A program made the translations under genes and the position numbers. Positions 46,901-55,736 of a stretch of DNA of 64,000 bases are shown here, piece after piece. Under the pieces are notes generated by a model. The model worked only from the letters and a program-made list of their open reading frames with translations, did not search any database and was not told the DNA's origin. Each line of letters begins with the position of its first letter. The stretch's first letter is position 1. Origin of the DNA: UBA9655 sp964597045 (GTDB taxonomy: Bacteria > Pseudomonadota > Alphaproteobacteria > UBA9655); the NCBI GenBank assembly GCA_964597045.1, contig CAZQWE010000009.1, forward strand, positions 1 to 64,000, read 5' to 3'.

Positions 46901-48224
46901 AGTAAGGGGATGCATTTAAAGGCTGAGCAAGACGTTTCACAAAGTCCAGGGGATGTGCCTGTCGTTGAAGAAGTGTTAATCCTATCTTCCCATCAGGTTA
47001 CAAACGAACTGAAAGAAATTGATGGTTTCTTGGCGAGGCTCGATGAACACAGAGACTATGTGGATGGTTTAGTGAAGTTTTATCAGGCCTCTCGTGTTAC
47101 AGATTTAAATGACAATGATGACGATGCTGAAGAAACCAAAATCACACAAGAATACCGACTTGGGCTTGTTGAAGGACAAAAAGAGGCTTTGAGGGAAGGT
47201 GTATCAACAATTGAAGCTCGTGTTGATAAATTTAAAAGAGGCCTTCAAAGAGGGCAAAACAAGTATTTGCCTGATTTAGAGTCACGCCTTGTCGAACTTG
47301 AGGCATTGCATGTTTATTTAGCGCAATTAGAAAATGTTAAGGACTTTAAGCCTCAACCAAAGCCAGTGATGGTTGAAGACGTGGTTGCGGTTGTTACTTC
47401 TCAGAAGCCAGAGACAGTGGTGTCCGCTGCGCCTGTAGAGGAAGAGAGTTCAGTCAGGGATACATCAACTGATGTATCTATTAGTTTAGATCTTGATGAT
47501 TCAGACTTAGCTCTTCTGGAACAGTCTATAAGTACCCCTTCGCCAATTATTGATGAAATCAAAACGAAAAGATGGGATTTAGAGGCTTTGAGCGAAGAGG
47601 ACGGCAATGCTCTTCAAAGCATAGAAGCAGAGATAGATCAGATTACGTTAAGCCAAGCACACGTAAGTCAGGAAAAAGAGAGCATCATAGATCAATTAAG
47701 ATGGGTTTCAAGAAAGAGCAAAGAATACACTGACTTAAATCAGCATCTTACTTCATTGTATGAAATTGAGTCAGAGATGTTATCTGCAAAGGTGGATCTT
47801 AACCGTATAAAACGAGATCTTCGAACGAAAGCGCTTGCGAGGGTTGAAGAAGAAAATCGAATTGAGCCGCGTAAAGCCTTGAACAGCGCACCTCAGGTTA
47901 TTACTCAAGCATTTGCTGAAACAATAACCCAAGCAAGAGAAATTTACAGGGCGACAGCAGAGGTAGTTGAGGAAGTTGTAGAAATGCTGCCTTCCGTAAA
48001 AATGCCTGGTGAAATAATTATTGAGAATTTCCACAAGCTTTGTGCTGAATTTGATCGTCAGCATCCTGAAGTTAAGGAGGCTTTTGCTAAGGCAAAGATT
48101 GTTGAGCCTGTAGAATATCAACTCAGTTCCCCAGCTCCAGTCCGCACTGGTAGGATAGAGACTGCAGAACCTGATCCAGCGACGCCTGCGAGGTTGGCAG
48201 AAACGAGTCCGATGGTTAAAGGCG
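44000..48224 (+). CDS. Giant repeat/coiled-coil protein, N-terminal part (1 of 3 pieces)
   Basis: The first 1408 codons of one very large gene that continues at 48325 beyond an assembly gap. The ATG has GGGGAA upstream; no signal peptide is visible. After a basic N-terminus there is a block of eight 35-residue repeats (PNPVNEDV, DPAHQFVQEEPVEQ) at about 279-558, then an Arg/Lys-rich linker, two helical bundle-like segments (about 790-860 and 1000-1120), a Ser/Val-rich linker and a further coiled coil (about 1200-1270). The last copy before the gap starts a 39-residue repeat (DPATPARLAETSPMVKG). No enzyme motif was found. Acidic, Gln/Val/Pro-rich repeats and size suggest a structural or host-facing protein; this is inference. 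Confidence 0.75.
44834..45750 (+). repeat. 105-nt (35-residue) tandem repeat, eight full copies plus one partial
   Basis: Units begin at 44834 and every 105 bases up to 45569; the ninth at 45674 degenerates after about 75 bases. The core is PNPVNE.V followed by DPAHQFVQEEPVEQ. Units 3, 4 and 6 are almost identical, and units 5 and 7 share a GDQVVPNPVNEIV variant, which points to recent unequal exchange in blocks. The period is a multiple of three, so the frame is kept. Confidence 0.95.
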
Positions 48225-48560
48225 NNNNNNNNNNNNNNNNNNNNNNNNNNNNNNNNNNNNNNNNNNNNNNNNNNNNNNNNNNNNNNNNNNNNNNNNNNNN
48301 NNNNNNNNNNNNNNNNNNNNNNNNCTATAGAGAGAGCAGAATCTCCTGATCCAGCGACGCCTGCGAGGTTGGCAGAAACGAGTCCGATGGTTAAAGGCGT
48401 TGCCTATCCATTTGGAAATACAAGCCCCGAGAGAGTAGTTGCTATAGAGAGAGCAGAATCTCCTGATCCAGCGACGCCTGCGAGGTTGGCAGAAACAAGC
48501 CCGATGATTAAAGGCGTTGCCTATCCATTTGGAAATACGAGCCCCGAGAGAATTTTCTCT
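48155..48560 (+). repeat. 117-nt (39-residue) tandem repeat spanning an assembly gap
   Basis: A first, slightly shorter copy (48155-48224) runs into the gap; two full copies follow (48327-48443 and 48444-48560), nearly identical at DNA level. The unit has SPDPATPARLAETSPM, then KGVAYPFGNTSPER. Copy number is unknown because the gap lies inside the array. Confidence 0.9.
48225..48324. other. Assembly gap (100 N) inside the 117-nt repeat
   Basis: A run of exactly 100 N, the usual placeholder for a gap of unknown size. The repeat phase on both sides predicts a true length of 42 bases plus a whole number of 117-base units, which restores the reading frame; 100 does not. Confidence 0.95.
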
Positions 48561-50686
48561 TTTGAGCAAATTGAATTGCTTAGTCAACCATCCAGAGCTG
48601 AAGTTATTGAAACAAGTAAACCTGTAAGAGCTCAAGCTATTCAACTGGCCTCTCAAAATACCGAAGAACAAATAAGAGACGATATTGCAGAAGTCGAATC
48701 AGCAATAAAGTCTTACCAAGGTAAACTTGTCGGTCTGACTCAAGAGGATCCCTCTTATCCTAAATATACGGATAGATTGGATGGCCTCAAGAAAGAGCTT
48801 GCGAATCTCAAAGCTGAACTGGACGAAAGCGGTTCACAAGTGGAAGCGGCTCAGGTAATTCTACCTGTGAGTTCTGTTCTGTCATTTGAAGGTAATATAA
48901 GTAAGACTCCACAAGTCTCAGGCGAAAAATGTGTGGAACTAGCTGGGTTACCTTTCAGCACAATTCAAAAAGGTGGTGTTAGCCCGGCCGAAGTAAAAGC
49001 CACCAAAAATATGACAGGCGATGCAAGTGAGTATGCGTCAACAAGTCCTATACAACCAAGGAACTTAGAGCTAGAATTTCAACGCGTAACGTTAAAACAT
49101 ATTGAACATTCAACAACTCATATTCAGGCTGTTGAACCCGCAGTTGTTTTGGAAAAGGTTATTTTAAAGCCAACCAAACTTGAAGAAAAGCCAGCAGTTG
49201 TTGAAGAAAGTACTGTGAAAAAGCCATCTAAGATTGCTGAAGTAGCTACCCTAAAGGGTTATCTGGAATCACCTTCAGGTATCAATATGGCTGAACGTCG
49301 GAAGCTTGTGACGGCTACCCTTAAATCACTTGAGGCTGAAAGAAAGCGCCTTAGAACCCTAATTATGAAGGAAGGGTCATATAATAAGAATCTTCAAGAT
49401 CAAGTTAAAAATCTAGGGGATTGGATCGAAGAGTTGAAAGGTGGTGCCAGTTTCACGGCCCTACCAGAGGAAGCCAGAAGATTTGTTCCTTATGAAATTG
49501 TTCAATCCAATCAAGTGGTTACTGTAGTTCCGGAAGAGGTTGTGGTAACGCCTGAGCCTGTTCTTGCTGTTCTTGAAACGTCAGTTCATGGTGAACTGGG
49601 TGAAGAGGCAGCAATCATTGAAAAGGCTGGTATTTTGTCTCATCCTTTGGATCAAGTTGCGATCAAGAAAGTTGCTGGAATACAGCAAGTTAATGCCAAT
49701 GAAATCAAAGAGTTAGCAATAGTTGAAACTAAAGAGCTTAGTAGTCTTCTGCATTCCTTCGGAATGAGTTATTCACCCTGGATCCCCGCATTCGCGAGGA
49801 TGACGCCGCTTGGGGTATTAAGCGGAGCTAACTTTGCCAAGACACTCCCACAAGTCAAAGCAGATCCAGTCCTCGCTCAAGTTGAACCCACTCAAGAGAC
49901 ATCAATGGCGCTTGTGTCTTATCAATCTGGCTCAACTTTTGGGAGGATACTTGAGAAAACAGCAGAAGTAATTCCCTCCACATTACTGAGAGGCGCCTCA
50001 GTCGTGGCACGCCAAGTGATGGGTGCATTTGGGTTTACGGCTCCAAAGCCCGTGTTAATGTTGACAAGTTCATCAGATTCAGCTTCGACCGAATCAACCG
50101 CTGATGCCTTAGCTGATGCTGAGGTCATTGAACCAAAGCGCGATTTGACGGTCTTTATTACAGATAAGAGAATTATGAATGAGGATAATACTCCTGCAAG
50201 GGTTCGTTATGTAGACAAGAAAAACGTTTTCCTGAACTTTATTCCTATAGCGGGAGCGAGTGATGCTGTTCTAAAAGGCTTATTCGAAGAGGAAGTAAGT
50301 TCATTAGGTGTACATTTCAAGGGTCTTAATCCAAAGAATTTGACAATTGATATGAGTTACCTAGATCCGCGCATAGGAAGAGTTTTATACGATTTTATTT
50401 CAGAAAGTTATCCTGGACTCAAAGTCAGTGGATTTATTCCATCTGCTGCGAGTGAAGGTTTTATGGAAGAGGATGATTTTACAGATGCAGGGACTGCATA
50501 TAGAAAGACTCCTGAGAAAGTCTCAAGTGGTGGACAGTCTCAAGGGGCAGTACTGGATGAAGACGATGATTACTCTGATGCAGGAACTTCATATAGAAAA
50601 ACTCCTGAAAAAGACTCAAGTGTAAGAGTATCCCTAGGGTCAGTATTTGCTGAAGAAGAGGACGATTACTCCGATGCTGGGACAGC
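48325..50686 (+). CDS. Giant repeat/coiled-coil protein, middle part (2 of 3 pieces)
   Basis: Continues the gene at 44000 in frame once the first gap is set to 42+117n bases. It starts inside the 39-residue repeats, then has a coiled-coil segment (YQGKLVGL...KELANLKAELD), a second one (MAERRKLVTATLKSLEAERKRL), a stretch encoded by a REP-like element (SYSPWIPAFARMTPLG, DNA 49752-49807), and a compact domain near the end (RDLTVFITDKRIMNED to LKVSGFIPSA) that looks globular. It ends within the DAGTxYRKTP repeats at the second gap. No known enzymatic motif is seen. Confidence 0.75.
49752..49807. repeat. REP-like element inserted in frame in the giant gene
   Basis: The hairpin cattccttcggaatg is followed by ccctggatccccgcattcgc and gaggatgacgcc. 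This matches, segment by segment, the right half of the intergenic element at 15838-15892 (cattgcttcgcaatg ... ccccgctttcgcggggatgacgcc). Here it is translated as part of the protein (SFGMSYSPWIPAFARMT) without a stop or frameshift. Confidence 0.8.
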
Positions 50687-51237
50687 NNNNNNNNNNNNNN
50701 NNNNNNNNNNNNNNNNNNNNNNNNNNNNNNNNNNNNNNNNNNNNNNNNNNNNNNNNNNNNNNNNNNNNNNNNNNNNNNNNNNNNNNTTACAGAAAAACTC
50801 CTGAGAAAGATAATCAGGTAGTCGATCAAGCTGTACTTGATAATGATGACGACTTTACGGATGCAGGCACCGGTTATAGAAAGACGCCGCAAAAGGAAGA
50901 AGAGGATGACTTTACAGACGCAGGGACAGCTTACAGAAAAACTCCTGAGAAAGATAATCAGGTAGTCGATCAAGCTGTACTTGATGATGATGACGACTTT
51001 ACGGATGCAGGCACCGGCTATAGAAAGACGCCACAAAAGGAAGAAGAGGATGACTTTACAGACGCAGGGACTGCTTACAGAAAGACCCCTGAACAAGATA
51101 ATAAGGTAGTTGCTCAAGCTGTACTTGAAGATGACGACGACTTTACAGATGCAGGGACAGCCTACAGAAAGACGCCGCAAAAGGAAGAAGAGGATGACTT
51201 TACAGACGCTGGGACAGCCTACAGAAAAACCCCTGAA
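50466..51237 (+). repeat. Acidic DAGTxYRKTP tandem repeats spanning an assembly gap
   Basis: Nine DAGT[AGS] motifs are visible, three before and six after the gap. After the gap the array is a higher-order repeat of 144 nt (48 residues) made of a 29-residue and a 19-residue half; copies start at 50788, 50932 and 51076. Before the gap the units are about 30 residues with SSGGQSQG-type spacers. Confidence 0.93.
50687..50786. other. Assembly gap (100 N) inside the DAGTxYRKTP repeats
   Basis: 100 N. The base before the gap (...gggacagc) and the first base after it (ttacagaaa...) are adjacent in every intact copy (gacagcttacag), so the missing part should be zero or a whole number of repeat units and keeps the frame. 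Confidence 0.95.
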
Positions 51238-51492
51238 AGTCAGACTAAACAAAGAGGAGCGGTATTGGCAGCAAAAGAAAATTTGCTTGCTCAAGCTGTA
51301 AGAAATAGCATTGAAGAAGCAAATGATTCTTTTGGATCTAAGAAAAAAGGCAGTATAAAAGCTGATAAGACGAGAGAAAATTTATTGATGACACCAGCGT
51401 CTTCAAAAAAGCGAACACCAGCCTCAGTTGGAAAGAATCAACAAAGACCGAGAAGAAATATTAGTAAGCAAATTTCAGAAGACTTTGAATAA
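50787..51492 (+). CDS. Giant repeat/coiled-coil protein, C-terminal part (3 of 3 pieces)
   Basis: The last 235 codons of the gene that begins at 44000. It opens inside the acidic repeats (YRKTPEKDNQVVDQAVL, DDFTDAGT) and ends with a basic tail (KKRTPASVGKNQQRPRRNIS) after a short helical part (LLAQAVRNSIEEAND). With minimal gap lengths the whole protein has about 2444 residues. The contrast of a strongly acidic repeat block and a basic end, and the many Thr/Ser-Pro sites, are notable. Function unknown. Confidence 0.75.
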
Positions 51493-51656
51493 GCGTCAAG
51501 TTTTAAAAGTATTTCGTAAGTTGTTGAATATTAACAAATATGCTGAAGGAATGATATTGCCAAGGAAGCTAAGGGCATATATATCTATCTCTTAGGAAAA
51601 GCTTTATGATAATCAAGGACTTTCTAATATTTAATCTTTTAAGGAGTGTTGTTTTT

Positions 51657-52688
51657 ATGAATTTCAAATTACTATTGTTAACTTCAATTTTTTTATTAAA
51701 TACTGAAAATTGTTATTCTTGTCGGTTCTGTTGTGGCGGTGGAGATGATGATCAACATACGCGATCCTCACCTCGCAAGGCAAAAGAGACGGATCGTTTG
51801 CTAACAGAAGGCCAACCAGCTATTCTTAGAATGACCGATGGTGATAATGACCTAGGTGTTAATGGTGAGCAAGGTGGTGCAAAAGCTGTACCTCCTCAAC
51901 CACGAAAAGAGGATAAAGAGAAAGTAGTGGTAGTACGTAAGGCACAAGAAGATGCTGATCGCACGAGGCGTGAGGAAGAAGCAGCAGCTCGTCAGAGAGA
52001 AGAAGAATTAAGGGCTCAATTAGAACGGGAAAGAAAAGAGAAAGATAGACTGGCTGTCATTTTGGATCAACAAAGAGCGGAAACTGAAAAGCAACGCCAG
52101 GCAGCAGAGCACCTTAGAAAAGAAAAGGAACTAGTAGAAGATGAAAGAAAAAGACTATTAGATCAAAAGGGTGATCCTGTAGAGCATCATAATGATATGC
52201 AAATTGATGTTTATAGACCTCTACTTCATGGTGGTTTTGAATATAAGCTACCACAGTGTGCTTTAGGGCCAGATGAAGAAAATAGAGTTACGTTAGCTCC
52301 TAATTTTGGTTTTTCTTGGCTCTATAATAATCTGGCAGAAGCTTGTAGAAGAGGAACGCCTCTTGCTAGCGAATTGCAGGCTACATGTGTAAAGGGTCAA
52401 TTCAGAGAATCGTGGACGGAAGTATATGATGCCTTCGAAAATACCAAAAGGGATATTTTAAAGAAAGCGGCAGATAATCAAGAGAATCAAATAATTGCAC
52501 AAAGATATATTAACTTTGTGCTATCCGTTTTAGAGAAAACACAAGCAGTTCATGAAGACGGGAAGCATGAATTGGTCCTAAAACAGAATGAAGTCCCAGT
52601 AAAAATTCAAAGAAGTCCTAAAAACAATAGTACAAGATTGCTTATTATGGTAAATAAGGACGCAGGGTTTTTCTTTAAATTTGAATAA
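51657..52688 (+). CDS. Secreted coiled-coil protein with a cysteine cluster
   Basis: A 343-residue protein that I do not recognise. A leader (FKLLLLTSIFLLNTENCYS) is followed by CRFCCGGG, a Cys cluster that could be lipidated or disulfide-bonded; then a long Glu/Arg-rich coiled coil at about 100-180 (REEEAAARQREEELRAQLER) and a C-terminal globular part of about 150 residues (RPLLHGGFEYKLPQC to the end). AAGGAG about 10 bases before the ATG at 51657 decides the start; the frame from 51606 has none. It abuts the convergent alcohol dehydrogenase gene with no spacer. It probably belongs with the giant gene upstream in one set of exported proteins. Confidence 0.7.
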   Translation: MNFKLLLLTSIFLLNTENCYSCRFCCGGGDDDQHTRSSPRKAKETDRLLTEGQPAILRMTDGDNDLGVNGEQGGAKAVPPQPRKEDKEKVVVVRKAQEDADRTRREEEAAARQREEELRAQLERERKEKDRLAVILDQQRAETEKQRQAAEHLRKEKELVEDERKRLLDQKGDPVEHHNDMQIDVYRPLLHGGFEYKLPQCALGPDEENRVTLAPNFGFSWLYNNLAEACRRGTPLASELQATCVKGQFRESWTEVYDAFENTKRDILKKAADNQENQIIAQRYINFVLSVLEKTQAVHEDGKHELVLKQNEVPVKIQRSPKNNSTRLLIMVNKDAGFFFKFE

Positions 52689-53693
52689 CTACCCCACCAC
52701 TAGCACCGCTGCGCCTTGTATATGATCATATTTCAGGGCGCAGAGGGCGTCATTGGCGTCTGTTAGAGGAAAGGTTTTGGCGTAAGTTTTAATGCCGATG
52801 CGGGCTGCTTCCTTCAGGAACTCGATCGCGTCTTCTCGGGTGTTGTTCGTGACGCTTCTGATCATCTTCTCTCCATAAAGAAGATCATAGGAAAAGCTAG
52901 GTATAGGGCTTAAGTGTATGCCTGCGATAATCAGGCGTCCGTCTCTATTCAAAGCTTTGAGCATGACGGGCACAAGTTCCCCTGCTGGTGCATAAAGGAT
53001 GGATCCATCCAGCAGAACCGGTGGCTGATCAGTGGCTCCTCCGACCCATTTGGCGCCTAAGTCTTTTGCAAGCTCTTGGTGATTCCTTTCACGCGTACAG
53101 ACGTAAACCTCAGCTCCCCAGGCATGCAGAAGCTGGATCGCGATATGGGCAGCAGCACCAAATCCATACATGCCGATACTCTTGCCTTTCCAATCTTTTA
53201 AATCCATGAGTTTCAAAGACCTATAACCTATAATACCAGCGCAGAGGAGGGGGGCAACTTCCACATCTGACAAATTCTGCGGTAGGGAATACACAAAACG
53301 TGTTGGGGTCACGATATACTCTGCATATCCTCCAGGGGCAGTCCAACCCGTAAACGTGGCCTTGAGGCAAAGGTTTTCACGTCCTGATAAGCAAAACTCA
53401 CACTGTCCGCAGGTCGCTTGAACCCAAGCAATCCCTACGCGATCACCTACGTTGAATTCTGTGACAGCTGATCCCACTTCCTCAATTACCCCAACTATTT
53501 GATGACCTGGCGTTATGGGGAGATTCTCAAGCTTGAGATCACCTTCGACCACATGGAGATCAGTCCTACAAACCGCACAAACATTAACTTTAACAAGGAT
53601 TTGACCTTGTTTTGGATGAGGTTTGGCGACCTCTTTTAACACCAAAGGATGATTTTTTGCATCTTTCGGTTTATCCAAAAATTGAGCTTTCAT
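52689..53693 (-). CDS. Zinc-dependent alcohol dehydrogenase family protein
   Basis: A 334-residue medium-chain dehydrogenase. Catalytic zinc ligands Cys42 (CAVCRTDLH) and His64 (GHQIVG) and the structural zinc Cys at 95, 98, 101 and 109 (CGQCEFCLSGRENLC) are seen. The NAD site reads GMYGFGAAAHIAIQL. This fits the AdhP-like subgroup, oxidising small alcohols or reducing aldehydes in the cytoplasm. It is a single-gene unit set between two exported proteins. Confidence 0.92.
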   Translation of the reverse strand: MKAQFLDKPKDAKNHPLVLKEVAKPHPKQGQILVKVNVCAVCRTDLHVVEGDLKLENLPITPGHQIVGVIEEVGSAVTEFNVGDRVGIAWVQATCGQCEFCLSGRENLCLKATFTGWTAPGGYAEYIVTPTRFVYSLPQNLSDVEVAPLLCAGIIGYRSLKLMDLKDWKGKSIGMYGFGAAAHIAIQLLHAWGAEVYVCTRERNHQELAKDLGAKWVGGATDQPPVLLDGSILYAPAGELVPVMLKALNRDGRLIIAGIHLSPIPSFSYDLLYGEKMIRSVTNNTREDAIEFLKEAARIGIKTYAKTFPLTDANDALCALKYDHIQGAAVLVVG

Positions 53694-53776
53694 TAATATT
53701 GTCCTTTCAATTCAATGGTCTGGCTTCCCATTCTTAAATTGCATATCTGTCATCTAAAAATTCTTGTTGAAAAAAA

Positions 53777-53805
53777 TTGACATAAATCTTGTTTTCTGAT
53801 ACAAA
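53777..53805 (+). promoter_or_regulatory. Promoter of the glycine-rich secreted protein
   Basis: TTGACA (53777-53782), 17 bases, then TACAAA (53800-53805), 44 bases before the ATG at 53850. Confidence 0.5.
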
Positions 53806-53849
53806 CGTAACTATATCTTTTGTAGGTAACAATTTGAAAGGTGATTTTT

Positions 53850-54569
53850 ATGTTAGATAGAATTTTAGTGGCTTTGATGCTTTCAACATTGGTGATGACT
53901 CCTGCAATGGCTATAGATGATGAGAATGTTGACGTTGATGGTCATTCATTTCACGTTATGCGTCCAGCGGATGATGTTGAGCCAATTGGTGATCAAAAGA
54001 TGACAGTCAGACAAGCTGGTGCTGATCTTTGGGATGGAACAAAGAAAGTAGCTTTCGGTACAAAGGATCTAGCTTACGGAGTGGGAAGTACTGCTTATGA
54101 TTTAGGTCTTGTAGGTCAAGGGACGTTGAAAACCTTAAATGGTGTAAAAGAAGCAGCTCTTGTTGTGCCTAGCTATTTTTATAGTGATACCGCGTCTGGT
54201 AAACACTGGACACGCGCAGGAGAAAATTTAACTTCTGCTTGGAAAGATATTAAGACTGGCGTTGGTAATGTTCCAACAACAGCTAAGTATTTTAAGGACG
54301 GTGCTGTTGGAGTTGGCTCTGGTGCAAAGAAAATCGGTGAAACCGTTTATCAGGGTGCTAAGACAGCTCTTGAGAGTGAAACCGGTCAAAAAGTTAAAGG
54401 TTCCGTTGCGAATGCTGCTTCCTATGTTGGAGGCAAAGTTAAAGAAGGCGCAGGTTATGTTGGTGGTAAAATTGCTGATGGTGCACGTTGGTTAGGTGGT
54501 AAAGTTAGTGGTTTTTTTGGTAACTTAGTTGGTTTTAACGATATTAGTTTTGATGGTGTTAGTCTGTAA
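53850..54569 (+). CDS. Secreted glycine-rich amphipathic-repeat protein
   Basis: A 239-residue protein that I do not recognise. The signal peptide (MLDRILVALMLSTLVMTPAMA) is followed by an acidic stretch and then, from about 50 onward, loosely repeated 11-13-residue units such as GTKKVAFGTKDLAYGVG, VGGKVKEGAGYVGGKIADGA and WLGGKVSGFFG, forming amphipathic helices with Gly/Ala faces, as in apolipoprotein- or LEA-like proteins. AAAGGTGA lies before the ATG at 53850. It has its own promoter and terminator. A membrane- or envelope-binding role is inferred. Confidence 0.7.
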   Translation: MLDRILVALMLSTLVMTPAMAIDDENVDVDGHSFHVMRPADDVEPIGDQKMTVRQAGADLWDGTKKVAFGTKDLAYGVGSTAYDLGLVGQGTLKTLNGVKEAALVVPSYFYSDTASGKHWTRAGENLTSAWKDIKTGVGNVPTTAKYFKDGAVGVGSGAKKIGETVYQGAKTALESETGQKVKGSVANAASYVGGKVKEGAGYVGGKIADGARWLGGKVSGFFGNLVGFNDISFDGVSL

Positions 54570-54625
54570 TTGTTGTTGTTGGTTGATGGTTAATTAGTAC
54601 CCTTCCTAAGTATACTATATACTGG

Positions 54626-54655
54626 AGTCCCCTGAGAAATCAGGGGACTTTTTTT
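54626..54655 (+). terminator. Rho-independent terminator
   Basis: A perfect 10-bp stem agtcccctga / tcaggggact with a GAAA tetraloop is followed by T6-7. It closes the glycine-rich protein gene. Confidence 0.9.
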
Positions 54656-54779
54656 ATGCCCTAACCCATGAGTCGGTGTTCAAAGACGACTCTTATATTG
54701 TGAGAGACATTACATTTTCCCTCTAGCTTTCTTGGTAAAGTCTGGCAGAATAGCGTTCTTAAATATAAGGGAAAATGAA

Positions 54780-55727
54780 ATGGTATCTGAAGTCTATACA
54801 AAGGTTCTTATCGTTGGAAGTGGCCCTGCAGGGTATGCTGCTGCAATTTATGCAGCTAGAGCAAACCTTGAGCCTGTCCTTGTGGCAGGCCTTGAGCCTG
54901 GAGGACAGCTCATGATTACAACAGATGTTGAAAATTATCCAGGATTTGCTGATGTCATTCAAGGGCCGTGGCTCATGGAGCAAATGAGACTTCAAGCTGA
55001 GCATGTGGGAACAAAGCTCATTAATGATCATATTAAAAATGTAGATCTCTCTAAAAGGCCCTTTATTTCCATCGGGGAGAGTGGGACAATCTATAAGTCT
55101 GAAACAATGATTATCTGCACAGGCGCTCAAGCAAAGTGGTTGGGGCTGGAAAGTGAGATGAAATTCAGAGGATTTGGGGTATCAGGATGCGCAACCTGTG
55201 ATGGATTCTTCTTTCGGGGTAAAGAAGTTGCTGTCATAGGAGGAGGGAATACAGCTGTTGAAGATGCGCTCTATATGACCAATCATGCTTCAAAGGTTAC
55301 CCTAGTTCATAGAAGAGATAAGCTCAGGGCCGAAAAAATTCTCCAAGACCGTCTCTTTAAAAATCCAAAAGTAAATGTGGTTTGGAATCATGTTTTGGAG
55401 GAAGTCATGGGATCAGAAGATCCTTTGAATGTTAATAGTATTCGTTTAAAAAGTACACAAAATGGGGATACACAAACTTTACCTGTCGATGGACTCTTTG
55501 TAGCAATTGGCCATTCTCCGAATACAGAGATTTTTAAAGGACAACTTGATTTAGATGCAGAGGGGTATATTATTGGTTCTCCAACATCAACGGCAACCAG
55601 TATTAAAGGAGTCTTTGCGGCGGGTGATGTTCGTGATAAAGTGTACAGGCAAGCTGTAACAGCGGCGGGTATGGGGTGTATGGGAGCCCTTGATGTGAAT
55701 AATTTCTTACAGGAAGAAGGACTTTAA
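54780..55727 (+). CDS. trxB: Thioredoxin reductase
   Basis: A 315-residue flavoprotein: FAD-binding VGSGPAGYAAAIYAARA near the start, redox-active Cys137/Cys140 (CATC), NADPH site GGGNTAVEDALY and the C-terminal GVFAAGDVRDKVYRQAVTAAG. It uses NADPH to reduce thioredoxin. AAGGG stands before the ATG at 54780; an upstream start at 54732 lacks support. The LysR gene follows after 9 bases. Confidence 0.97.
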   Translation: MVSEVYTKVLIVGSGPAGYAAAIYAARANLEPVLVAGLEPGGQLMITTDVENYPGFADVIQGPWLMEQMRLQAEHVGTKLINDHIKNVDLSKRPFISIGESGTIYKSETMIICTGAQAKWLGLESEMKFRGFGVSGCATCDGFFFRGKEVAVIGGGNTAVEDALYMTNHASKVTLVHRRDKLRAEKILQDRLFKNPKVNVVWNHVLEEVMGSEDPLNVNSIRLKSTQNGDTQTLPVDGLFVAIGHSPNTEIFKGQLDLDAEGYIIGSPTSTATSIKGVFAAGDVRDKVYRQAVTAAGMGCMGALDVNNFLQEEGL

Positions 55728-55736
55728 GGATCCATT

